Notes under the pieces: model-generated
What the model was told of the DNA's origin: nothing
The model's database searches: none
Seen by the model: only the letters and a program-made list of their open reading frames with translations
From: Sphingobacteriia bacterium
Lineage (GTDB): Bacteria > Bacteroidota > Bacteroidia > Bacteroidales > UBA7960
Reading direction: 5' to 3'
Length of the DNA: 64,000 nt
Assembly: GCA_011390575.1 (NCBI GenBank)
Contig: JAABSE010000006.1
Span: 18,812 to 82,811, forward strand
Program-made: the position numbers and the translations under genes
Shown here: piece after piece, positions 34,672-42,118 of the stretch
How the letters are laid out: each line of letters opens with the position of its first letter
Position numbering within the stretch: the first letter of the stretch is position 1

Positions 34672-34738
34672 ACTGTTAGAAAAATTAATAGTTTCAAGCA
34701 AAAACTATCACTCTATTTATTCACCAAAAATTAAAACC

Positions 34739-36538
34739 ATGCACGGTTACAGAGGAAAAATTATAAGAATTAATCTGACAGATCTGAGCTACAAGCTTGA
34801 AGATCTGAATCATGATGAAGCCATGAAGTTTATTGGAGGACGGGGTTTTGGATCAAAAATAATGTTTGATGAAGTGGATCCCAATATTGACCCTTTCGAT
34901 CCTGCCAATAAGATTATCATTGCCACAGGACCCATGACGGGTACACCCACCCCGGCGGGCGGTCGTTATATGGTGGTTACCAAATCGCCCCTCACCGGCA
35001 CCATTGCCAGCTCCAATTCGGGCGGTTACTGGGGTGCCGAGATGAAATTTGCCGGCTACGATGCTATGATATTAGAAGGTAAGGCCGCCAAACCCACCAG
35101 TATTTTTATCGAGGATGACAAGATTGAATTCCGTGATGCCAGTGGTCTTTGGGGTAAAACTACCATTGAAACCACCAACGAAGTGATGAAAGAGGCGCCT
35201 GCCAAAGCCAAAGTGCTTTGTATCGGACCTGCCGGAGAAAACCTGTCGAAAATTGCTGCAGTCATGAACGATCTTAACCGCGCTGCCGGACGCAGCGGTG
35301 TGGGTGCAGTGGTAGGCAGCAAAAATTTGAAAGCCATTGTTATCAAAGGTTCAACAAAACCTTCCGTTGCCGATCCTGATGCCCTGAAGGAAGTGGTGAA
35401 AAGAGGGCGCTCGCAAATCAAAGATAACGGAGTTACCGGTGCCGGGCTACCCACATACGGTACCAACGTTCTGGTGAATATTATCAACGAAGCTGGCGTT
35501 TTTCCCACCAACAACTTCCAGGAAACCTATTTTGACAAGGCCGAAGAAGTAAGTGGAGAAGCCATGGCAGAAAAATTCCTTATCAAGCGTGAATCCTGCT
35601 TTGCCTGCCCCATTGCCTGTGGTCGTTATACCAAAGCAGACGATATTGAAACCGGTGGACCCGAATACGAAAGTGTATGGGCTTTTAGTGCTGCTTGCGG
35701 TGTTTCCGATATGAAGGCTGCCATTAAAGCCAACTTCTGGGCCAATGAAATGGGTATGGACACCATTTCGGCCGGAGTTACCGTTTCTACTGCTATGGAA
35801 TTGTATGAAAAAGGGTTTATCAAAGATGATGAACTCGATGGACTGGGATTGAAATTTGGGGATGGCGACAGCATGGTAGAATGGATCAAGAAACTGGGTC
35901 GTCGCGATGGGCAACTTGCCAGCAAAATGGCTGAGGGTTCTTATCGCCTGGCTGAATCTTATGGTCACCCCGAACTATCCATGAGTGTAAAGAAACAGGA
36001 ACTTCCTGCTTATGATCCACGTGGTATCCAGGGACAGGGACTTCAGTACGCTACATCTAACCGGGGAGGTTGCCACGTCAGAGGATACATGATTTCTCCC
36101 GAAATTCTGGGTCTGCCCGAAAAACTTGACAGAACTGAGCTGAAAGGAAAGCCCGAATGGGTGAAAATTTTCCAGGATCTTACTGCTTTTATTGATTCCT
36201 GTGGCATGTGCCTGTTTACTTCATTTGCCCTTACAGCCGATGATTATGCTGACATGTTTACTGCTGTTACCGGTAAGAAACATACGGCAGCCGATATTCT
36301 TGAAGCCGGAGACCGCATCTGGAACCTGGAAAGAATCTGGAACCTGAAAGCCGGTATCGACCCCTCACAGGATAAACTACCCAAAAGACTGCTCGAAGAA
36401 GCCATCCCAAGTGGTCCTTCCAAAGGGCAAAGGAGTGGTCTTGCCGAGTTGCTACCTCTTTATTACAAAGAAAGAGGCTGGGACGAAAAAGGTATCCCCA
36501 CAGCTGATAAACTCAAAGCATTGGGTGTTCCTGCATAA
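34739..36538 (+). CDS. aor: Aldehyde:ferredoxin oxidoreductase (tungsten-pterin enzyme)
   Basis: A 599-residue enzyme oxidising aldehydes to acids, or reducing acids, with ferredoxin, using a tungsto-bis-pterin and a [4Fe-4S] cluster (cytoplasm). It looks strikingly like archaeal (Pyrococcus) AOR throughout. The N-terminal GRGFGSK segment, GPMTGTPTPAGGRY and NSGGYWGAEMKFAGYDA form the N-terminal domain. The cluster ligands are Cys287, Cys290 and Cys294 (CFACPIAC) with Cys491 (SCGMC). Pterin and active-site motifs include GPEYESVWA and GGCH (His446). The ATG at 34739 aligns with the archaeal start; upstream in-frame codons overlap the sigma-54 promoter. It is followed by a terminator, so it is probably transcribed alone under the activator. 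Confidence 0.96.
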   Translation: MHGYRGKIIRINLTDLSYKLEDLNHDEAMKFIGGRGFGSKIMFDEVDPNIDPFDPANKIIIATGPMTGTPTPAGGRYMVVTKSPLTGTIASSNSGGYWGAEMKFAGYDAMILEGKAAKPTSIFIEDDKIEFRDASGLWGKTTIETTNEVMKEAPAKAKVLCIGPAGENLSKIAAVMNDLNRAAGRSGVGAVVGSKNLKAIVIKGSTKPSVADPDALKEVVKRGRSQIKDNGVTGAGLPTYGTNVLVNIINEAGVFPTNNFQETYFDKAEEVSGEAMAEKFLIKRESCFACPIACGRYTKADDIETGGPEYESVWAFSAACGVSDMKAAIKANFWANEMGMDTISAGVTVSTAMELYEKGFIKDDELDGLGLKFGDGDSMVEWIKKLGRRDGQLASKMAEGSYRLAESYGHPELSMSVKKQELPAYDPRGIQGQGLQYATSNRGGCHVRGYMISPEILGLPEKLDRTELKGKPEWVKIFQDLTAFIDSCGMCLFTSFALTADDYADMFTAVTGKKHTAADILEAGDRIWNLERIWNLKAGIDPSQDKLPKRLLEEAIPSGPSKGQRSGLAELLPLYYKERGWDEKGIPTADKLKALGVPA

Positions 36539-36564
36539 CTTTTCCCTCTTGTAATCGGTCCGTT

Positions 36565-36607
36565 GCCCCCAAACAATTGCTTTGTGCCGGGGGCTTCGGA
36601 CTTTTTT
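36565..36607 (+). terminator. Terminator after AOR
   Basis: GCCCCC (36565-36570) pairs with GGGGGC (36589-36594), with inner CAAA/TTTG pairing, followed by TTCGGACTTTTTT. It separates AOR from the cofactor genes. Confidence 0.65.
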
Positions 36608-36786
36608 ACCCTTTCAAATTTATACAAAAAATGGGACAGACTATATACCATTAGAAAGTAATCTCTCGTGCAAAACATATCCGGAACTCACCCACAACTG
36701 ATACCAGTTTGATTTCGATTGTCATGGTGAAGAACCCAATTGTGCCGATTGTTTATGGTCAAGAAAATTCGTATTTTGCAATTGAT

Positions 36787-36794
36787 TATTTTTG
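36787..36794 (+). promoter_or_regulatory. Possible -7 box for the cofactor operon
   Basis: TATTTTTG fits TAnnTTTG, 42 bp before the moaD-like ATG. No -24/-12 sequence or spaced TTTG was found in the 297-bp gap, so the cofactor genes may use ordinary sigma rather than sigma-54. Confidence 0.4.
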
Positions 36795-36835
36795 ACCGAA
36801 TGCAGTAAGCCATCACTAACAATAACAAAAACCCT

Positions 36836-37060
36836 ATGCAAATCAAAGTAAGATTATTTGCCACTTTACGCGAAGGAAGAGGTAAAGAGCAGATGATGGA
36901 CTTCGCCGACATTGCCACGCCACAGGCGATTTTTGACAGGCTGGATATTCCTTCAGCCGATGTGGCCATTTTGCTCATCAATGGTTTCGACGGTAAATTT
37001 GATCAGCCCCTTAAGGATGGCGACACGGTGAGTATCTTCCCCCCGGTTGGAGGTGGATGA
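36836..37060 (+). CDS. MoaD/ThiS-like sulfur carrier
   Basis: A 74-residue beta-grasp protein starting MQIKVRLFATLREGRG and ending VSIFPPVGGG. The C-terminal Gly-Gly is the thiocarboxylation site that carries sulfur for the pterin dithiolene. The length and ending are those of MoaD. Its partner for activation is probably the MoeB/ThiF-like enzyme encoded 107 bp downstream. MoaE, the large subunit of molybdopterin synthase, is not in the window. MoaD-like genes next to AOR are known from Pyrococcus. Confidence 0.9.
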   Translation: MQIKVRLFATLREGRGKEQMMDFADIATPQAIFDRLDIPSADVAILLINGFDGKFDQPLKDGDTVSIFPPVGGG

Positions 37061-37167
37061 TCACGGGAATGTGTTGTTTCATGTTCGGAAAAGCTATGGT
37101 TTCTGAATGTTTATCAACCATTCGGCCACCCATAAGCATAATCTGCTAATCAAAATCAATCTGAAAA

Positions 37168-37848
37168 ATGCAAAAACGATACATCAAGAATGAGAATATG
37201 CTTTCGCGGGAAGAGAATTTATCTCTGCGCGAAAAGAGAGTACTTGTGGTGGGATGCGGAGGTTTGGGAGGGCATCTGATAGAACAACTGGCAAGGCTGG
37301 GTATCGGGCATATTACCGCCATCGACGGAGATGTTTTTGACGAAAGCAATCTCAACCGCCAGCTTCTTTGCCATGTTGACAATATTGGCCAGCCCAAAGC
37401 GCTTGTTGCCAGAGAACATACTGCCCGCGTAAATCCGGATGTAAAAGTTACTGCCATTCATGCATTTCTGGATGAATCCAATGCAGAAGAAATCATCAGC
37501 GGACATGATGTGATTTGTGATGCGCTGGATAACATGACTACCCGGCTTTTGGTGCAGCAATATGCTGAAAAGCTGCGTATACCCATGGTTTATGGTGCCA
37601 TTGCAGGATGGTACGGGCAGGTAACTACCATCTTTCCTGGCGACAATATCCTGGGAAGCATCTACCAGGGGGGAAGCAATAAAGGGATAGAGCAGGAACT
37701 GGGAAATCCCTCTTTTACTCCGGCTCTGGTAGCTTCCATTGAAGTCTCGGAGGTGGTAAAAATTATCATCGGCAGAGGGCAACTGTTGCGCAACCGCTTT
37801 TTGATGATCAATACCCTGGATCAGGAATATGAAGTTTTTGATATTTGA
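37168..37848 (+). CDS. MoeB/ThiF/HesA-family adenylyltransferase
   Basis: A 226-residue E1-like enzyme that adenylates the C-terminal Gly-Gly of a MoaD/ThiS partner. The ATP-binding Rossmann loop is VVGCGGLGGHLIEQLARLG, followed by the catalytic ESNLNRQLL Arg/Gln motif and the conserved Asp in DALDN. The usual pair of CxxC zinc motifs is absent: the segment near residues 160-190 has no Cys. That separates it from canonical MoeB and recalls short HesA/ThiF forms. The likely substrate is the neighbouring MoaD-like carrier. Confidence 0.88.
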   Translation: MQKRYIKNENMLSREENLSLREKRVLVVGCGGLGGHLIEQLARLGIGHITAIDGDVFDESNLNRQLLCHVDNIGQPKALVAREHTARVNPDVKVTAIHAFLDESNAEEIISGHDVICDALDNMTTRLLVQQYAEKLRIPMVYGAIAGWYGQVTTIFPGDNILGSIYQGGSNKGIEQELGNPSFTPALVASIEVSEVVKIIIGRGQLLRNRFLMINTLDQEYEVFDI

Positions 37849-37983
37849 AGTTTTCAGCTAAAAGGTAATTACCCCAATTTTACATTTCAGCAAAACCCGT
37901 CGGGAAAGACCGCGAAGTTTCCTTAATTTTGTAATGAAGCTTCTGGCTTCCTGTTAAAACTACTATTCATTAAATTACTGTCA

Positions 37984-39159
37984 ATGATATCTTTTGAAAA
38001 AGCCCTTGAAACCATATTAGCTTCTGCCCGCTACCTGGGTGATGAACATGTTGATTTTATGGATTCCCTCAACAGGGTGCTGGCCGAAGATGTATATTCT
38101 GATGTGGATATGCCTCCTTTCGACAAAGCTGCTATGGATGGATTTGCCTGCCGCAAGGATGATATTACCGGTGAACTGGAGGTAATTGAAACGGTTGCGG
38201 CCGGTCAGATACCCCGGAAAAGTCTTGAACCGGGTCAGTGCGTTCGTATCATGACCGGCGCCATGGTGCCTGAAGGAGCCGATACTGTGCTGATGGTAGA
38301 GCAAACCGAAATGACAGGGGAGGAGAGGATACGGTTTACGGGGACTAAAACTACACCCAATATCGCATACAGAGCTGAAGATGCAAAGGAAGGAGACGTT
38401 ATGTGGAAGAAAGGGGAGCCTATACTTGCTTCTCACATTGCCATCTTTGCTGCAGTGGGTTGCACCCGGCCCCTGGTAGCGCGGCAACCCCGGGTGGCTG
38501 TTCTTTCTACCGGCGATGAACTGGTAGAGCCCCATGAAAAGCCAGGTCCGGGAAAAATTCGGAATTCCAATGCATGGCAACTCATGGCGCAGATCCGCAA
38601 TGTTAATTGTATTGCCAATTACATGGGCATTGTACCCGATACAGAGGAAGAAACAGATACTGCCATCTCCAAAGCGCTGCAGGAAAACGATGTGGTGTTG
38701 CTTACCGGCGGAGTGAGTATGGGAGATTTTGATTTTGTACCCAAAGTGATGCGCGAAAACAAGGTGGATATCCGTTTTCAGAAGGTGGCAGTGAAGCCCG
38801 GCAGACCCACCGTTTTTGGCGTGACGGAAAAATCATATATTTTTGGCTTGCCCGGAAATCCCGTATCTTCCTTCATCAATTTTGAGGTTTTTGTAAAGCC
38901 CCTGCTTTATAAACTGATGGGTCATGATTACCAGCCTGTTGAGCTTAGCATGCCTATGGCTGCTGATTTCCGGCGCAAAAAGGCTGACAGGCTTGAGTGG
39001 GTTCCCGTAGATATTACCCCCGCCGGAGAAGTATTGCCGGTAAGTTACCACGGTTCCGCCCATATTCATGCCGTTTGTTTGTCCAAAGCCCTCATGAAAG
39101 TGCCCGTTGATACGTTTACATTTGACAAAGGAGAAACAGTACATGTTAGACCCATATAA
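37984..39159 (+). CDS. moeA: Molybdopterin molybdenumtransferase (MoeA)
   Basis: A 391-residue MoeA-family enzyme that inserts molybdate or tungstate into adenylated pterin. Motifs are VDMPPFDKAAMDGFAC, IMTGAMVPEGADTV, ISTGDEL-like LSTGDELV, the MoCF-type TGGVSMGDFDFV and LPGNPVSSF. Its last codons overlap the start of moaA by 17 bp, so translation is probably coupled. Next to an AOR, tungsten is the expected metal, but metal selectivity cannot be read from sequence. Confidence 0.95.
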   Translation: MISFEKALETILASARYLGDEHVDFMDSLNRVLAEDVYSDVDMPPFDKAAMDGFACRKDDITGELEVIETVAAGQIPRKSLEPGQCVRIMTGAMVPEGADTVLMVEQTEMTGEERIRFTGTKTTPNIAYRAEDAKEGDVMWKKGEPILASHIAIFAAVGCTRPLVARQPRVAVLSTGDELVEPHEKPGPGKIRNSNAWQLMAQIRNVNCIANYMGIVPDTEEETDTAISKALQENDVVLLTGGVSMGDFDFVPKVMRENKVDIRFQKVAVKPGRPTVFGVTEKSYIFGLPGNPVSSFINFEVFVKPLLYKLMGHDYQPVELSMPMAADFRRKKADRLEWVPVDITPAGEVLPVSYHGSAHIHAVCLSKALMKVPVDTFTFDKGETVHVRPI

Positions 39160-39943
39160 CCGTAAAATCAATTACCTGCGTATATCTGTTACCGACAGGT
39201 GCAACCTGCGCTGCAGGTATTGTATGCCTGAAGATGGTGTGTGCATGGTAGAGCACAAGGATATTCTTACCTACGAAGAAATACAGGAGGTGGTGGCAGT
39301 TGCCGTACCGCTGGGGATGGATAAAATACGTCTTACCGGCGGAGAACCTCTTGTGAGAAAAGATATTGTTGAGCTTGTGAGGATGATAGCAGAGGTGAAA
39401 GGGGTGAAAGATATTGCCATTACCACCAATGGTGTGTTGCTGGAAAAGTTTGCTCAACCTTTGGCAGAGGCTGGACTGCACAGGGTAAATGTCAGTCTGG
39501 ACACTATGGATCCGGAAAAATTTAACAATATAACCCGGGGAGGGGATATCCGCAAAGTTTTTGCTGGCATTGAAGCTGCCAGACTTGCGGGGCTCAGTCC
39601 CATCAAAATCAATTGTGTTATTCAGCAATCCAGCGATGAACCTGATGCGCTGGCTGTCAAACAATACTGTCTGGAGAATGGGCTTCAGGCCCGTTTCATC
39701 AGTCAAATGGACCTTTCAACCGGGCACTTTGGGATTGTAGAAGGGGGCACTGGTGGCGATTGTACCAACTGCAACCGTTTGCGCCTTACCCCAACCGGCA
39801 AGATGAAGCCTTGTCTTTTCTCCGATCTTGAATTTGATATTCGTGAGATGGGTATCCGCCAGGCCATAGAAGCAGCCCTTTTCGGAAAACCCGAAAAAGG
39901 AACCATCAATCTGAGCAATTGTTTTCATAATATTGGAGGGTAA
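39143..39943 (+). CDS. moaA: GTP 3',8-cyclase MoaA, unusually short form
   Basis: A 266-residue radical SAM enzyme starting pterin synthesis from GTP. The SAM cluster is C20-x3-C24-x2-C27 (CNLRCRYC). LTGGEPL is the SAM loop. The C-terminal cluster is C207-x2-C210-x13-C224, with GTP-binding Arg residues in CNRLRL. The chain ends in the conserved IGG tail. It is about 60 residues shorter than the family's 320-340: the segment between ARFISQMD (about 183-190) and the C-terminal cluster is nearly missing. The ATG at 39143 overlaps moeA; the earlier ATT-like start at 39107 is inside moeA and not needed. Confidence 0.88.
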   Translation: MLDPYNRKINYLRISVTDRCNLRCRYCMPEDGVCMVEHKDILTYEEIQEVVAVAVPLGMDKIRLTGGEPLVRKDIVELVRMIAEVKGVKDIAITTNGVLLEKFAQPLAEAGLHRVNVSLDTMDPEKFNNITRGGDIRKVFAGIEAARLAGLSPIKINCVIQQSSDEPDALAVKQYCLENGLQARFISQMDLSTGHFGIVEGGTGGDCTNCNRLRLTPTGKMKPCLFSDLEFDIREMGIRQAIEAALFGKPEKGTINLSNCFHNIGG

Positions 39944-40023
39944 TATTTGCCAATCAGTGTTCTCAGTTTGAGTAAAAATACATTACTCTTCATTTATAAA
40001 GGGAAAAATATAAACGTTAAAAG

Positions 40024-40470
40024 ATGAACAAATTCTCTCATATCGATGATCAGGGCAAGGCCAACATGGTAGATGTAAGTCCTAAGCCCATGCAAACCCG
40101 CACTGCAGTTGCCCGGGGCTTTATTCGTCTGCAAAAGGAAACGGTAAGGCTCATTGGCGAAAATGAAATGAAAAAGGGCGATGTACTTACTGTGGCTGAA
40201 ATTGCAGGCATTCAGGCAGCCAAAAAAACTTCAGACCTCATCCCATTATGCCATCCGCTGCAGATAACCAAAGCCGATGTGAAGGCTGAACTGCAGGAAG
40301 AGGGGGTGGAAGTAACAGCAACCTTAAAGTGCATCGGGCAGACAGGCATTGAAATGGAGGCACTCACCGGTGCCAGTGTGGCACTGCTTACTGTTTATGA
40401 TATGTGTAAGGCGGTCGACAAGGAAATGGTTATTGAGCAGGTAAGATTGCTGGAGAAAACCAAAGCGTAG
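40024..40470 (+). CDS. moaC: Cyclic pyranopterin monophosphate synthase MoaC
   Basis: A 148-residue enzyme converting the MoaA product to cyclic pyranopterin monophosphate. It has the typical [16 protein letters not shown] start, [18 protein letters not shown] with catalytic Lys and His, and [27 protein letters not shown]. It is the full family length minus the last few residues of the common C-terminal K-S-G. It lies 80 bp after moaA and 59 bp before the MOSC-Mog gene, with all genes on the same strand. Confidence 0.96.
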   Translation: MNKFSHIDDQGKANMVDVSPKPMQTRTAVARGFIRLQKETVRLIGENEMKKGDVLTVAEIAGIQAAKKTSDLIPLCHPLQITKADVKAELQEEGVEVTATLKCIGQTGIEMEALTGASVALLTVYDMCKAVDKEMVIEQVRLLEKTKA

Positions 40471-40529
40471 CAACCGTTTTTTATACCATAGACGGAAAAT
40501 GCTTAAATTTGCAAAAACATAAAAAATCG

Positions 40530-41465
40530 ATGACGCAACAAATAAAAGTCCTTTCGGTAAATATTTCTAAAGAAAAAGGCACCGTTAAAAAACCTATAGA
40601 AGAGATTACCCTCAATCATAATGGCGTAATGGATGATGCCCACAGTGGCCCCTGGCACCGACAAGTGAGTTTGCTGGGCAAAGAAAGTTTTGATCGCTTT
40701 TCTGAACAGGCAGGCAGAGCGCTTGCTTTTGGTGAATTTGCCGAGAATATTACTACCGAAGGGGTAGAACTGGTAAAAACTTCACCCCTTGATCGGTTTG
40801 TGGGCAAAAATGTGGAGTTGGAAATTACCCAGATTGGCAAAGAGTGCCATGGATCCAGTTGTGCCATTTTCAGGGAAGTAGGAAGCTGTGTCATGCCCAA
40901 AGAGGGTATCTTTGCCAGGGTTGTGAAGCAGGGATCCATCAAGCCGGGAGATGTGCTGGAATATGTGCCCAGGGTGCTGCGTTTTCATGTGGTAACCCTG
41001 AGTGATCGTGCCAGTCGCGGGCAATACGAAGACAAAAGCGGCCCCAGGGTGGTTCAACTCCTGCAGGAACATTTTGAAAAAAGACCCCGTAATATACAAA
41101 TTGAAACCACCATCATTCCTGACGAATCCTCCAGCCTCTCGCTGGTGCTTGAGAAAGCTTCCTACGAAGAAATTGATGTACTCATTACCACAGGCGGCAC
41201 AGGTATTGGCCCTCGCGATATTACTGTGGAAACCGTTACCCCCATGCTCGACAAAGAGATACCCGGTATCATGGAAATGATTAGGGTGAAATACGGCGCC
41301 AACAAGCCCAATGCGCTGCTGAGCAGGGGAGTGGCCGGGCTGATGTCCGATACTTTGGTTTATACCCTTCCCGGAAGCGTAAGAGCAGTGAATGAGTATA
41401 TGGAAGAAATTCTCAAAACCCTGGAGCATCTTATCTATATGCGCCACGGCCTGGATGTGCATTGA
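40530..41465 (+). CDS. MOSC-MogA/MoaB fusion protein
   Basis: A 311-residue two-domain protein. Residues about 1-150 form a MOSC domain (GVMDDAHSGPWHRQVSLL, then GSSCAIFREVGSCVMPKEGIFARV). Residues about 155-311 form a MogA/MoaB adenylyltransferase (RFHVVTLSDRASRGQYEDKSG, TTGGTGIGPRD, LPGSVRAVNEYME). MogA adenylates the pterin before metal insertion by MoeA, while MOSC domains handle sulfur or cofactor. The fusion occurs in several Bacteroidota and Clostridia. The ATG at 40530 is chosen over one at 40509. Confidence 0.92.
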   Translation: MTQQIKVLSVNISKEKGTVKKPIEEITLNHNGVMDDAHSGPWHRQVSLLGKESFDRFSEQAGRALAFGEFAENITTEGVELVKTSPLDRFVGKNVELEITQIGKECHGSSCAIFREVGSCVMPKEGIFARVVKQGSIKPGDVLEYVPRVLRFHVVTLSDRASRGQYEDKSGPRVVQLLQEHFEKRPRNIQIETTIIPDESSSLSLVLEKASYEEIDVLITTGGTGIGPRDITVETVTPMLDKEIPGIMEMIRVKYGANKPNALLSRGVAGLMSDTLVYTLPGSVRAVNEYMEEILKTLEHLIYMRHGLDVH

Positions 41466-41491
41466 TTTCTCTTTGTTTTTGACTTACTGTC

Positions 41492-42034
41492 ATGGATATT
41501 AACAGCCAGAAAAACGAACTTCGACGGATTGTAAAACAACGAAAAAAGGAGTTTTCCAATGAAAAAAAACTCGCTGCTTCGACTCTGATTTTTGAGCAGA
41601 TGGAACAGCTACCTGAATTTATCGAAGCGCAAACTGTTTTGCTTTACTGGTCAATGAAAGATGAGGTGCAAACCCATGACTTTGTGCTGCGCTGGTACCA
41701 GAAGAAAAACATTCTCTTACCCATTGTGGAGGGTGATGTATTGCGCTTGAGAAAATTTACCGGGATGGATTGCATGGTGGAAGGAAAAGCCTTTGGTATC
41801 ATGGAGCCTCACAACGGACCTGAGGCTGATGCTTCAGAAATAGACCTGGGAGTCATTCCCGGGGTGGCCTTTGATAAATCCGGCAACCGTCTTGGTCGCG
41901 GAAAAGCGTATTATGATAAACTTCTTTCGGTGAATCCATTTTCCACTGTTGGCGTGTGCTTCGCTATTCAGTTGTTTGACTCAGTACCTGCCGACAGCCT
42001 TGACGTTCCCATGAATAGAGTACTTTTCGCCTGA
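41492..42034 (+). CDS. 5-formyltetrahydrofolate cyclo-ligase
   Basis: A 180-residue enzyme making 5,10-methenyl-THF from 5-formyl-THF with ATP (folate one-carbon pool, cytoplasm). Family features are the RRIVKQRKKEFS start, VLLYWSMKDEVQTHD, the KNILLPIVEGD strand, VIPGVAFDKSGNRLGRGKAYYDKLL with the nucleotide-binding G-R-G-K-G-Y-Y-D, and the C-terminal DSVPADSLDVPMNRVLF. It starts 26 bp after the MOSC-Mog gene, so it may share the transcript without a clear functional link to pterin cofactor synthesis. Confidence 0.95.
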   Translation: MDINSQKNELRRIVKQRKKEFSNEKKLAASTLIFEQMEQLPEFIEAQTVLLYWSMKDEVQTHDFVLRWYQKKNILLPIVEGDVLRLRKFTGMDCMVEGKAFGIMEPHNGPEADASEIDLGVIPGVAFDKSGNRLGRGKAYYDKLLSVNPFSTVGVCFAIQLFDSVPADSLDVPMNRVLFA

Positions 42035-42118
42035 ATTGACTCCCTGATAATTGATGAGCGACTAAACATTTTACTTCTTCCGATGTTTTTTTAACAATTT
42101 ACATTAAGTAACGTTAAA

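Noticed and set aside
34613..34738. In-frame N-terminal extension of AOR from 34613
   Set aside because: The added 42 residues have no similarity to AOR N-termini, and the sigma-54 promoter lies within them; the ATG at 34739 fits the archaeal start.
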